A stretch of DNA of 64,000 bases from JALORV01 sp963754065 (GTDB lineage: Bacteria > Pseudomonadota > Gammaproteobacteria > Burkholderiales > Burkholderiaceae_F), in contig CAVWFH010000009.1 in the NCBI GenBank assembly GCA_963754065.1, forward strand, positions 112,368 to 176,367. The letters are read 5' to 3'. Shown here piece after piece: positions 1 to 7,901 of the stretch; the first letter of the stretch is position 1; each line of letters begins with the position of its first letter. The notes beneath the pieces are model-generated. The model saw only the letters and a program-made list of their open reading frames with translations. It made no database searches and had not been told where the DNA came from. The position numbers and the translations under genes were made by a program.

Positions 1-1
1 G

Positions 2-1279
2 CGCGTCGGCATCCACATCGCCGCCCCGGCGGTCGCCCTCGAGCGCGAGCATGCGCTGGATGCACTGGCTCGGTCGCGCATGTCGACGGTCTACGCGCCC
101 GGACTGAAGATCACGATGCTGCCGCCCGAATGGGTCGTTGCGTACTCGCTGACGGAGGCGCGTGAAGTCCCGGTGCTGTCGCTGTATGCCGACGTCGACC
201 GCACGAGCTTCGAACTCCTCGGAACCGAATCGAGGATCGAGCGTGTAAGAATTGCCGCTAACCTGCGCCACGACCGGCTCGATGACATCGTCACCGATGA
301 GTCCATCGCCGATGCGAGCTTTGCGGCGCCGTTTGCACACGAACTGTCGTTCCTTTGGCACTTTGCCCGCTCGCTGCTGGCGCGGCGCGAGGCAGTGCGC
401 GGACGGCCGGAACCGCTCGGGCGGATCGACTACTCGTTCGAGATCGATGGCGAAGGCGAGCACGCGCATGTAAGCATCAAGCCGCGCCGGCGCGGGGCCC
501 CGCTGGACCTGCTCGTGGCCGAACTGATGATCCTGGCCAACAGCACCTGGGGCCGATGGCTAGCGGACCGTGCGGTTGCCGGCATTTATCGCTCGCAGTC
601 GATGGGACGCGTGCGCATGTCGACGACGCCTGCAGCGCACGAAGGTATCGGTGTCAGCCACTACGCCTGGAGCACGTCGCCGCTGCGGCGCTATGTCGAC
701 CTGGTCAATCAGCACCAGCTGATCGCCTGCGTTCGCAACGAAGCGGCCCCCTACGCTGCGGGTGACGCCGATCTGTTCTCGATCGTGTCGGGTTTCGACG
801 CCGCCTACGGCGCCTATGCGGAGTTCCAGGAGCGCATGGAGCGGTACTGGGGGCTACGCTGGCTGCGCCAGGAAGACGTGAAGCGCATCGGTGCCACGGT
901 AATACGCGGCGACGTGCTGCGTCTTTCCGGGTTGCCGTTCGTGGCGCGATTGCCGGGTCTGCCCGAGCTGCCGCGCGGCCAGCAGCTCGAACTGGATGTC
1001 ATTGGCGGCGATCCTGTCGATCTGACGCTCGAAGCGCGTGTTCATCGCGTACTCGCGGCACAGGTGGACGCAAGCTTGAACGGAGACGAAAGCTCGGACG
1101 GGGGCGAAATCTCGCAGGGGGACGAAGGCGTCCACGGGAACGACAACGAATCGCGGTTGTTGGGCAATGCTTGCAGGCGTCGTACCGGAAGAATCGACCC
1201 CGGAGACCCCGGGCGTGACCCTGCCTTCGCAGGGCGTGATCGATTGAGTCATCCGCACGACAGTCGCGTGATCGTGTGA
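2..1279 (+). CDS. RNB-domain exoribonuclease (RNase II/R family), 5' truncated by the window
   Basis: The reading frame is open from base 2, so the start lies before the window; the 425 residues visible are the C-terminal part. They begin inside the RNB catalytic domain (RVGIHIAAPA) and contain the RNase II family signature at bases 659-712 (HYAWSTSPLRRYVDL). Members degrade RNA 3' to 5' processively using metal-binding aspartates; those residues lie upstream of the window. After the expected C-terminal beta-barrel region the frame runs on through about 70 acidic and then Arg/Gly-rich residues with no family likeness. This may be a lineage-specific tail or read-through after a lost stop. The following genes (tonB-like, aroE, mtgA) are the usual betaproteobacterial neighbours. 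Family certain; RNase II versus R cannot be decided from this part. Confidence 0.85.
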   Translation, partial: RVGIHIAAPAVALEREHALDALARSRMSTVYAPGLKITMLPPEWVVAYSLTEAREVPVLSLYADVDRTSFELLGTESRIERVRIAANLRHDRLDDIVTDESIADASFAAPFAHELSFLWHFARSLLARREAVRGRPEPLGRIDYSFEIDGEGEHAHVSIKPRRRGAPLDLLVAELMILANSTWGRWLADRAVAGIYRSQSMGRVRMSTTPAAHEGIGVSHYAWSTSPLRRYVDLVNQHQLIACVRNEAAPYAAGDADLFSIVSGFDAAYGAYAEFQERMERYWGLRWLRQEDVKRIGATVIRGDVLRLSGLPFVARLPGLPELPRGQQLELDVIGGDPVDLTLEARVHRVLAAQVDASLNGDESSDGGEISQGDEGVHGNDNESRLLGNACRRRTGRIDPGDPGRDPAFAGRDRLSHPHDSRVIV

Positions 1280-1300
1280 TCGACGCGCGCAGGCGATGGC

Positions 1301-1306
1301 TACAAT
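1301..1306 (+). promoter_or_regulatory. Possible -10 box (TACAAT) upstream of the tonB-like gene
   Basis: TACAAT lies 33 bases before the ATG of the TonB-like gene, in a GC-rich setting where such a hexamer stands out. No convincing -35 box is found 16-18 bases upstream, so this is a weak prediction. Confidence 0.3.
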
Positions 1307-1339
1307 CGATTCGCCTTCATGGACACTGATGCCTAGCGC

Positions 1340-2230
1340 ATGAATCTTGCCGACGAGTCACCGCGGGGCCTTGCGGCCTTTCTGGCCGACAGGGTCCTCG
1401 TCATGGCATTGACGGTGTCCATCGGCCTGCACATGACGGTGCTCGCCGTGCGCTTCATCGATCCGGACTTCCTGCGCGTGCGCTCCACCGATCCGCCGCT
1501 CGAGATCATCCTGGTCAACGCCAGGAGCGAGGTGCGGCCCGGCAAGGCGGAGGCACTGGCGCAGGCCAATCTCGACGGAGGCGGTTCGAATGAGGCTGGA
1601 CGTCGCACGTCGCCACTGCCGAACTCGCAGCAGTTGCAGGACGGGGATGCGCTCGATTCCGCGCGTCGCCTGGTCGAACAGCTCGAAGAAGAACAGAAGA
1701 AGCTGCTGACCGCGCTGAGGGATTCGCTGCAGATGCGCCCTTTGCCCTTGAAAGAGTCAGCAGCAGAAGCCGTGCAGCCCGGGTCGTCCGACGACGAAAC
1801 GCGCGAGAGGCTCGCGCGCGCACAGGCCGAGATCGCCAAACAGGTATCGGACTACCAGAAGCGTCCGCGCAAGCATCATTTCATGCCCAGCACCTCGGAA
1901 TATCGCTACGCTCGCTACGTCGAGGACTGGCGCGCGCGCGTGGAACGGATCGGCAATGAAAATTATCCGGACGATGCGCGCGGCAAGGTGTACGGTGTGC
2001 TTCGCATGACCGTAGCGGTGCGCAAGGATGGATCGGTGGTCGAGGCGGCGGTCGACAAGTCCTCGGGATCGCCCGTGCTTGACCGTGCCGCCCGCCGCAT
2101 CGTTAACATGGCTGCTCCGTTTCCGCCGTTTCCTCCGGAGATCGCCCGCGACACAGACGTACTCGAGATCACGCGAACCTGGATTTTCACAAACGACCAG
2201 TTGTCGACACGAAGCAGCGTCACTCAATGA
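1340..2230 (+). CDS. TonB-family energy transducer
   Basis: The 296-residue protein has the TonB layout: a short cytoplasmic start, one membrane segment at about residues 22-38 (MALTVSIGLHMTVLAV), a long periplasmic linker that is charged and predicted helical rather than Pro-rich, and a C-terminal TonB-like domain at about 190-285. In that domain a typical stretch (VYGVLRMTVAVRKDGSVV) precedes the FPPFP region. TonB proteins couple the proton-motive force, through ExbB/ExbD, to outer-membrane transporters; no exbBD genes lie here. This gene family sits beside aroE in many betaproteobacteria. The stop overlaps the aroE start (ATGA at 2227-2230), so the two are translationally coupled. The lack of a Pro-rich spacer is a difference from classical TonB. 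Confidence 0.85.
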   Translation: MNLADESPRGLAAFLADRVLVMALTVSIGLHMTVLAVRFIDPDFLRVRSTDPPLEIILVNARSEVRPGKAEALAQANLDGGGSNEAGRRTSPLPNSQQLQDGDALDSARRLVEQLEEEQKKLLTALRDSLQMRPLPLKESAAEAVQPGSSDDETRERLARAQAEIAKQVSDYQKRPRKHHFMPSTSEYRYARYVEDWRARVERIGNENYPDDARGKVYGVLRMTVAVRKDGSVVEAAVDKSSGSPVLDRAARRIVNMAAPFPPFPPEIARDTDVLEITRTWIFTNDQLSTRSSVTQ

Positions 2231-3054
2231 GCGCTCCTGACAAGTACGGAGTCGTCGGCAATCCGATTGCCCACAGTCGGTCGCCTGAAATCCATGAGCG
2301 CTTCGCCCGGCAGACGCGGCAGCGCATGTCGTACGAACGCATCGAGGCTCCGCTCGATGGATTCGAAGACCGCGCACTCGCGCTGCGCGACGCCGGCTAT
2401 CGCGGCCTGAACGTCACGGTCCCGTTCAAGGTCGATGCGGCGAAACTGTCCGACGACCTGATGCCGCGGGCCCGCCTCGCCGGCGCAGTCAACACGCTGG
2501 TGTTCGATGGCGATACGATCATCGGCGACAACACGGATGGCATCGGCTTCGTGCGCGATGTGCGGGAGCGGCTCAAGTTCGACCTGGGCGACTGCTCGGT
2601 GCTGGTGCTCGGAGCGGGGGGCGCCGTGCGTGGCGTCATCGGATCGCTGCTCGACGCCAGTCCGCGCTGGATAGCGGTGGCCAACCGCACGCACCAGCGG
2701 GCCGAGGAACTGGGCGAGGAGTTCGGCGTCGAGGCGATCCATCTCGACGAGATCCCGGCCGAGCACTTCGACCTCATCATCAATGGCACGACCACGGGGC
2801 TGAAGCACGATGCGCCGCCGATCGATCCGGAGACCTTCAACGACTGCACGCTGGCCTACGACCTCGTCTACGCGGCGGATCCGACGCCCTTCATGGAACT
2901 TGCCCGCAGCGGGGGTGCGAAGACGGTGTGTGACGGCCTGGGCATGCTGATCGAGCAGGCGGCCGAATCCTTCCTGCTGTGGCGCGGGGTGCGACCCGAT
3001 ACCGCTGCCGTGTATCGCGAACTGCGCGACCTGCTCAGCCAGGCCGCGAGCTGA
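2227..3054 (+). CDS. aroE: Shikimate dehydrogenase AroE
   Basis: AroE reduces 3-dehydroshikimate to shikimate with NADPH in the cytoplasmic chorismate pathway. The 275-residue length is normal. Visible motifs are the shikimate-binding SRSPEIH near residue 20, the catalytic lysine (K68) in NVTVPFK, the catalytic aspartate (D104) in DNTDG, the nucleotide-binding GAGGAVRG near 129-136, and the C-terminal DGLGMLIEQA. The ATG overlaps the stop of the tonB-like gene by four bases, which fixes the start and implies co-expression. mtgA follows 79 bases downstream. Confidence 0.96.
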   Translation: MSAPDKYGVVGNPIAHSRSPEIHERFARQTRQRMSYERIEAPLDGFEDRALALRDAGYRGLNVTVPFKVDAAKLSDDLMPRARLAGAVNTLVFDGDTIIGDNTDGIGFVRDVRERLKFDLGDCSVLVLGAGGAVRGVIGSLLDASPRWIAVANRTHQRAEELGEEFGVEAIHLDEIPAEHFDLIINGTTTGLKHDAPPIDPETFNDCTLAYDLVYAADPTPFMELARSGGAKTVCDGLGMLIEQAAESFLLWRGVRPDTAAVYRELRDLLSQAAS

Positions 3055-3133
3055 GAACGCCACTGCTGCGCGCTAGGACGCCGCCGCTGGTCTGCATGCG
3101 CGCCGGCGTTGCGGGATAGTTCGAATCCCTCCC

Positions 3134-3838
3134 TTGAAGTTCCGAGCCACTTTCGCGCGCTGGATCATCCGCATTGCAGTGCTGGTCGTGCTGGCCCTTG
3201 TGGCCGTCCAGCTCTGGTACGCGGGATGGATCGCCTGGTGGCGCTGGAACGATCCCGATGAGACCGCATTCATGCGGCGCGAACTCGCTGCGCTGCAGGC
3301 GCGCAATCCCCGGGCCGAGCTGAAGCATCGTTGGGTGCCGTACGAGCGCATCGCGACGAGCCTCAAGCGGGCGGTGATCACGGCCGAAGATGCGCGCTTC
3401 GCCGAGCACGAGGGAGTCGACTGGGAGGCGATCGAGAAGGCCTACAAGGACAACGTCAAGCGCGGTCGTCCGGCCCGTGGCGGTTCGACGATCACGCAGC
3501 AGTTGGCGAAGAACCTGTTCCTGTCGCCAGAGCGCAGCTATGTGCGCAAGGCGCAGGAACTCGTCATCACGTACATGATCGAGGCGTTCTGGGACAAGCG
3601 CCGCATCCTCGAGGTCTATCTCAATGTCGTCGAGTGGGGTGAAGGAGTGTTTGGTGCAGAGGCGGCGGCCCGTTACTACTTCGGCGTGTCCGCGGCGCAG
3701 TTGAACTCAGAGCAGGCCGCCCGACTGGCGGCGTTCCTGCCCAACCCCAAGCGCTACGGACGTGTTCGCTCCGGCCCGTATCTCGACGGTCGCACGGGAG
3801 CGATCCTGCGCTACATGCCCGACGCCATCGTTCCATAA
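3134..3838 (+). CDS. mtgA: Monofunctional biosynthetic peptidoglycan transglycosylase MtgA
   Basis: This is a membrane-anchored family 51 glycosyltransferase that polymerises lipid II into glycan strands on the periplasmic face. The 234 residues comprise an N-terminal anchor at about residues 11-35 and the GT51 domain from about 65. The catalytic Glu is E85 in EDARF. Further GT51 motifs are GGSTITQQLAKN (117-127), ITYMIEAFWDKRRILEVYLN (145-164) and EWGEGVFGAEAAARYYF (167-183). There is no transpeptidase domain, which separates it from class A PBPs. The start appears to be TTG at 3134; no ATG is available before the conserved region and no good ribosome site is seen, so the start is less certain than the product. 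Confidence 0.93.
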   Translation: MKFRATFARWIIRIAVLVVLALVAVQLWYAGWIAWWRWNDPDETAFMRRELAALQARNPRAELKHRWVPYERIATSLKRAVITAEDARFAEHEGVDWEAIEKAYKDNVKRGRPARGGSTITQQLAKNLFLSPERSYVRKAQELVITYMIEAFWDKRRILEVYLNVVEWGEGVFGAEAAARYYFGVSAAQLNSEQAARLAAFLPNPKRYGRVRSGPYLDGRTGAILRYMPDAIVP

Positions 3839-3877
3839 CACCTCCCGTCTCGACACCTTCCAGCGCGAGCGCGCGCT

Positions 3878-3883
3878 TACAAT
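3878..3883 (+). promoter_or_regulatory. Possible -10 box (TACAAT) for mgtE
   Basis: A TACAAT hexamer stands in the gap between mtgA and mgtE, about 110 bases before the mgtE start. No well-spaced -35 box is seen. A promoter here would give a leader containing the hairpin repeat at 3954-3988. Confidence 0.3.
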
Positions 3884-3953
3884 CCCGCAGCCTTTGAACC
3901 GCCTCGTCCTGGCGGCGCGCTGAGCCCGACTTGCAGTTGCAGGAAGGCGAGCG

Positions 3954-3988
3954 GCCCTCATGCAGGGAATGCGCGCAGCGCGAGGGAG
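3954..3988 (+). repeat. Hairpin repeat in the mgtE leader, shared with the barstar leader
   Basis: The last 18 bases (3971-3988) recur exactly at 12103-12120. Both copies are preceded by a CCCTC...AGGGA hairpin, and both lie just upstream of a gene. Here the GAGGGAG end of the repeat lies five bases before the GTG at 3994 and appears to serve as the mgtE ribosome-binding site. The CCCTC arm can pair either with the near AGGGA or with the GAGGG of the ribosome site, so two alternative folds are possible. Confidence 0.55.
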
Positions 3989-3993
3989 TGACC

Positions 3994-5487
3994 GTGACCG
4001 AACAGGAACTGTTGGACCGCGCCGCGCAACGCGATGCTCCGGTGCGCGACCCCGAGGCCGCGCAGCGTGCGCTCGTGCGCGTCCAGCACGTACTCGAGAA
4101 GCAGCGGCGCGTCGAGGCGCTGGTGCATCGCGAGCAGACGCCCGCGGAGCAGAAGAAGGCGCTGGTCGAGCAACTCGTGCATCGCCAGCACCTGAACGAG
4201 CTGCGCACGATCCTCGACCGGCTGCACGCCGCCGACATCGCCTACATCCTCGAAGCGCTGCCGATCGACGATCGTCTGGTCGTCTGGGATTGCGTCAAGG
4301 CCGACCGTGACGGCGAGATCCTGATCGAGGTGAACGACGCGGTCCGCGAGACGCTGATCGCCTCGATGGACCGCGAGGAACTCGTCGATGCGGTCGAGAG
4401 CCTCGAGACCGACGAGATCGCAGCCATTGCGCACGACCTGCCGGCGGACGTCGTCGACGAGGTGCGGGAGGGCCTGACCAGCGAGGAACGCGCGCAGCTG
4501 CGCGCGGCGATGTCCTACCCGGAGGAGTCGGTCGGTGCGCTGATGGACTTCGAGATGATCACGATCCGCGAGGATGTCACCCTCGAGGTCGTGTTGCGCT
4601 ACCTGCGTCGTTTCGACGAGCTTCCGGATCACACCGACCAGGTGTTCGTCGTCGACCGTCACGAAGTGCTCAAGGGCGCGCTGCCGCTCGACCGGCTGCT
4701 GATCAACGAGCCCGACACCGAGGTCACCGCGGTGATGAAGAGCGACCTGCTGACCCTGTCACCGCTGGACGACGGTGGCGAGGCGGCGCAGGCGTTCGAG
4801 CGTTACGACCTCGTGTCCGCGCCGGTCGTCGACTCCAGTGGCCGACTGGTCGGGCGCCTGACCATCGACGAAGTCGTCGACGTCATCCGCGAGGAAGGCG
4901 AAGAGGCCGCGCTGGCGCAGGCGGGCCTGCGCGAAGACGAGGATATTTTCGCGTCGGTCTGGAACTCGGCGAAGAACCGCTGGCTGTGGCTGGCGGTGAA
5001 CCTGTGCACGGCATTCTTCGCAAGTCGTGTCATCGACGCGTTCGAGGGCACGATCGAGAAGGTGGTCGCGCTGGCAGCGTTGATGCCGATCGTCGCCGGG
5101 GTTGCCGGCAACTCGGGCAACCAGACGCTGACGCTGTTGGTTCGCTCCCTTGCGCTCGGCCAGGTCACGTCCGGAAACCAGCGCCGGCTGATCCTCAAGG
5201 AGATCGGCATCGCGGTGCTGAATGGTGCGGTGTGGGGCGGCCTGGCCGGACTGATGGCATGGCTGCTGTATCGCGACACGCCCAACGGCGTATTGCTGGG
5301 GCTGGTCATGGTCCTGGCGATGATCCTGAACATGCTGGTCGCCGCTGCCGTTGGACTCGCCGTGCCGATGGCGCTGCGGGCCTCCGGCCGCGATCCGGCG
5401 ATCGGCGGCTCAGTGCTGTTGACCTTCACCACCGACTCCGGCGGGTTCTTCATCTTCCTCGGGCTGGCGACGCTGTTCTTTCGTTAG
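3994..5487 (+). CDS. mgtE: Magnesium channel MgtE
   Basis: MgtE is a dimeric inner-membrane Mg2+ channel gated by its cytoplasmic domains. The 497 residues show the MgtE N domain (about 30-135), a CBS-domain pair (about 135-265, starting near SYPEESVGALMD) and five membrane helices (about 305-495). The pore-lining motif AGVAGNSGNQTLTLLVRSLA is intact. I take GTG at 3994 as the start because AGGGAG lies five bases upstream; GTG at 3988 is also in frame, and the frame is open further upstream from 3931. No Mg2+-sensing leader of a known class was recognised. Confidence 0.93.
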   Translation: MTEQELLDRAAQRDAPVRDPEAAQRALVRVQHVLEKQRRVEALVHREQTPAEQKKALVEQLVHRQHLNELRTILDRLHAADIAYILEALPIDDRLVVWDCVKADRDGEILIEVNDAVRETLIASMDREELVDAVESLETDEIAAIAHDLPADVVDEVREGLTSEERAQLRAAMSYPEESVGALMDFEMITIREDVTLEVVLRYLRRFDELPDHTDQVFVVDRHEVLKGALPLDRLLINEPDTEVTAVMKSDLLTLSPLDDGGEAAQAFERYDLVSAPVVDSSGRLVGRLTIDEVVDVIREEGEEAALAQAGLREDEDIFASVWNSAKNRWLWLAVNLCTAFFASRVIDAFEGTIEKVVALAALMPIVAGVAGNSGNQTLTLLVRSLALGQVTSGNQRRLILKEIGIAVLNGAVWGGLAGLMAWLLYRDTPNGVLLGLVMVLAMILNMLVAAAVGLAVPMALRASGRDPAIGGSVLLTFTTDSGGFFIFLGLATLFFR

Positions 5488-5492
5488 CGGTC

Positions 5493-5615
5493 CTCGTGTA
5501 CGCGACGCGCTACGCGCGCCGCACGTGCACTCGGACCGGTACGGTTCGCGCGAGGCGCGAACCGCTAACGACCAATTAGTCGGCTGCGCTCCGGAGCGGC
5601 CGCGCGCTCCGCCGA
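5493..5615 (+). repeat. Stop-codon-associated hairpin repeat, copy A
   Basis: One of four copies (others at 27151, 27397 on minus, and 50266). It begins five bases after the mgtE stop. The left flank CTCGTGTACGC is followed by a hairpin at 5502-5522 (8 of 9 pairs, loop TAC) and the right flank GCACGTGCACTCG. A second perfect stem of ten pairs follows at 5542-5564. The copy ends in a conserved GC-rich block (5580-5615) built around GCTCCGGAGC, which folds as GGAGCG/CGCTCC. It lies between mgtE and the convergent KTSC gene, so it may act as a terminator or 3'-end stabiliser; no T-run is present. Confidence 0.75.
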
Positions 5616-5692
5616 AATTCAAACGCTGGACACTCCGCCTGCCCCGTCGCAATGCGAGGGGGTGATGGCGCCGGGTCTCCGAGTCGTTCGAG

Positions 5693-5911
5693 TCACTTGA
5701 CGCGCTTCACCGTGAACTCTTCCTGGATCGTGTCTTTGTAGACACTTGCGGGCGATGAGCTTGCCAGGAAGCGGCGCGCGATCTCCTCGCCGACGGCCGT
5801 GTGCTGGATCACCTGCCCGTTGTCGAACTCGATTTCGAGTACGCGCAGGTTGCGGTCATAGCCGGCGGACTTGATGCCGCCGCGCCGGATCGGCTTGCGT
5901 TCAATCGCCAT
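5693..5911 (-). CDS. Small KTSC-domain protein
   Basis: The 72-codon gene encodes a single KTSC domain, named from the C-terminus of some lysyl-tRNA synthetases and also found as stand-alone bacterial proteins of unknown function. The fold signature is visible: the GYD near residues 17-19, the alternating strand LRVLEIEFDNGQVIQH, and the helix and SSSPASVYKDTI end that matches the usual A-x-S-x-G-x-Y region. The gene lies nine bases after the ubiD stop on the same strand, so it is very likely co-transcribed with ubiD. No function is proposed. Confidence 0.75.
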   Translation of the reverse strand: MAIERKPIRRGGIKSAGYDRNLRVLEIEFDNGQVIQHTAVGEEIARRFLASSSPASVYKDTIQEEFTVKRVK

Positions 5912-5920
5912 GCTGCACTC

Positions 5921-7441
5921 CTACAGTCCGAGTTCCTTCCAGATCGAGTCCACGCGAGCCTTGACCGCTGCATCCATCGTGATCGGCCGGCCCCATTCGC
6001 GCGTCGTTTCTCCGCTCCACTTGTTGGTCGCGTCGATACCCATCTTGCTGCCGAGACCCGACACCGGCGAGGCGAAGTCGAGGTAGTCGATCGGCGTGTT
6101 GTCGACCAGTACCGTGTCGCGCATCGGATCGACGCGGGTCGTGATCGCCCAGATCACTTCCTTCCAGTCGCGCGGGTTCACATCGTCGTCGACGACGACA
6201 ATGAACTTCGTGTACATGAACTGCCGCAGGAAGCTCCAGACGCCAAACATCACCCGCTTGGCGTGTCCCGCGTACTGCTTGCGCATCGAAACGACAGCCA
6301 TGCGATAGCTGCAGCCTTCCGGGGGCAGGTAGAAGTCCACGATTTCCGGAAAGGTCCGCTGCAAAATGGGAACGAAGACTTCGTTCAGCGCGACGCCGAG
6401 GACGGCCGGCTCGTCCGGCGGCTTGCCGGTGTAGGTCGAGTGGTAGATCGGATCGCGTCGCGTCGTGATGCGGTCGACGGTGAACACCGGAAACCAGTCC
6501 CGTTCGTTGTAGTAGCCGGTGTGGTCGCCGAACGGCCCTTCTAGTGCCAGCTCGTAAGCGGAGTCGGGCCGGACCGGCGCGTCGGCCGGTGCGGGAGGTG
6601 GCACTGGCTCCGGGTTGAGATGCCCCTCGAGTACGATCTCCGCCGTCGCGGGAACCCGCAGCTCGCTGCCGATGCACTTCACCGTCTCGGTGCGACCGCC
6701 GCGCAGCAGGCCGGCGAACTGGTACTCGGAGAGATTGTCCGGGACCGGCGTAACTGCACCCAGGATGGTGGCCGGGTCCGCGCCGAGGGCGACGGCGATC
6801 GGAAAGGGTTGGCCTGGATTGGCCAGCGCGTGGTCTCGGAAGTCCAGTGCACCTCCCCGGTGGGCGAGCCAGCGCATGATCAGCTTGTTCCGGCCGAGCA
6901 CCTGCTGCCGGTAGATACCCAGGTTCTGGCGGGGCTTGTTGGGGCCGCGCGTGACTACGAGGCCCCAGGTGATCAACGGGCCGGCATCTCCGGGCCAGCA
7001 GGTCTGGACCGGCAGGCGCGCCAGGTCGACGTCCGGACCCTCGATGCGGATTTCCTGGCAGGGCGCCGAGCGAACCTCTTTGGGAGCCATGTCCCACAGC
7101 GCGCTCTTCAATAGAGCCACCTTGCCGAGCGCATCCCGCAGGCCTCGCGGAGCCTCGGGTTCCTTGAGGCTCGCCAGCAGTTCGCCCACCTCGCGCAAGG
7201 CGCCGACGCTGTCGGCCCCCATGGCGAACGCCACCCGCTCGGGGGTCCCGAAGAGGTTGGTCAGCACCGGAATGTCATGGCCTTCCGGGCGCTCGAACAG
7301 CAGCGCCGGCCCGCCGGACCGCAGCGTGCGGTCGCTGATTTCGGTCATTTCGAGGCGGGTCGAGACCGACGCGCGGATGCGGCGAAGTTGCTGCGTCTCC
7401 TCCAACCGGCCCAGAAAGTCCCGCAAGTCGCGGTATTTCAT
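5921..7441 (-). CDS. ubiD: UbiD-family decarboxylase (3-polyprenyl-4-hydroxybenzoate decarboxylase)
   Basis: UbiD removes the carboxyl group of 3-polyprenyl-4-hydroxybenzoate in ubiquinone synthesis, using prenylated FMN made by UbiX. The 506 residues match the length of ubiquinone-type UbiD. Landmarks are the start MKYRDLRDFLGRLEE, a central cofactor region with SEYQFAGLLRGGRTE, the GPFGDHTGYYNERDWF block, and the C-terminal VVVDDDVNPRDWKEVIWA and GSKMGIDATNKW. No ubiX is in the window. The gene runs divergently from the lytic transglycosylase and leads a two-gene unit with the KTSC gene. The high likeness to the ubiquinone branch makes other UbiD substrates less likely. Confidence 0.92.
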   Translation of the reverse strand: MKYRDLRDFLGRLEETQQLRRIRASVSTRLEMTEISDRTLRSGGPALLFERPEGHDIPVLTNLFGTPERVAFAMGADSVGALREVGELLASLKEPEAPRGLRDALGKVALLKSALWDMAPKEVRSAPCQEIRIEGPDVDLARLPVQTCWPGDAGPLITWGLVVTRGPNKPRQNLGIYRQQVLGRNKLIMRWLAHRGGALDFRDHALANPGQPFPIAVALGADPATILGAVTPVPDNLSEYQFAGLLRGGRTETVKCIGSELRVPATAEIVLEGHLNPEPVPPPAPADAPVRPDSAYELALEGPFGDHTGYYNERDWFPVFTVDRITTRRDPIYHSTYTGKPPDEPAVLGVALNEVFVPILQRTFPEIVDFYLPPEGCSYRMAVVSMRKQYAGHAKRVMFGVWSFLRQFMYTKFIVVVDDDVNPRDWKEVIWAITTRVDPMRDTVLVDNTPIDYLDFASPVSGLGSKMGIDATNKWSGETTREWGRPITMDAAVKARVDSIWKELGL

Positions 7442-7608
7442 CGGAAGTTTGTTGCAAAGCAGAAAAAAGCGAGAGCCTCTAAATAAGCACTTACTAACAT
7501 TGCGGATGTTGACTTAACTCTATGAAAATAAAGAATAATGTCGAGCGCATGTCGTTCTAATGCGGGTGTTACAGCGTGTCCGCCGGTCGGAAATGCCGAA
7601 TTTTCGGG
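7442..7608. other. AT-rich divergent intergenic stretch
   Basis: Bases 7455-7560 are far richer in A and T than anything around them, including runs such as GAAAATAAAGAATAATG. No gene is seen. The ubiD promoter on the minus strand probably lies here, since ubiD starts at 7441, but I could not pick a well-spaced pair of boxes. Confidence 0.4.
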
Positions 7609-7636
7609 TTGACCCGCCGACCTCAGACCCTAAAAT
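7609..7636 (+). promoter_or_regulatory. Sigma-70-type promoter for the lytic transglycosylase
   Basis: TTGACC at 7609-7614 and TAAAAT at 7631-7636 are separated by 16 bases, a good match to the vegetative consensus. Transcription would start near 7643 and leave a leader of about 260 bases before the ATG at 7902. Confidence 0.6.
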
Positions 7637-7901
7637 TCTGTTCAGCCATTCGGCCGACTCCGCTCTCACGCCTCGGCGAAGCAGCAAAACCGGAGTCTAG
7701 GGACTTAACGAGTCCTGCTGTTCGTTCTTTTTACTGATCGGGACTCGTCCCGTTCGAACCGGTGCTGGTTTTGGCCCTCTGGCCGGATCCGGCATCCCGA
7801 GAATCCGAGCCGGCTCGTGGGCCGTCGGATTCAACGTACCAACCTGTGAGTGGCGACCGGAGGTCCCGTGACCCGTGGCCGTTCAACATAAGGAGGCACG
7901 C
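7637..7901 (+). promoter_or_regulatory. Long structured 5' leader of the lytic transglycosylase gene
   Basis: Two hairpins are visible: GGACT/AGTCC at 7701-7715 and CGGGA/TCCCG at 7739-7752. The segment ACGAGTCC (7708-7715) is also perfectly complementary to GGACTCGT (7741-7748), so the two local hairpins and one larger helix exclude each other. A short T-run (7727-7732) follows the first hairpin. The ribosome site AGGAGG is at 7891-7896. The arrangement suggests leader control but matches no riboswitch class I know. Confidence 0.4.

Noticed and set aside
5488..5579. Short read-through peptides such as VYATRYARRTCTRTG in the repeat copies
   Set aside because: Similar peptide-like strings occur in shadow frames at three repeat copies only because the DNA repeats; the covarying stems argue for structure, not coding.
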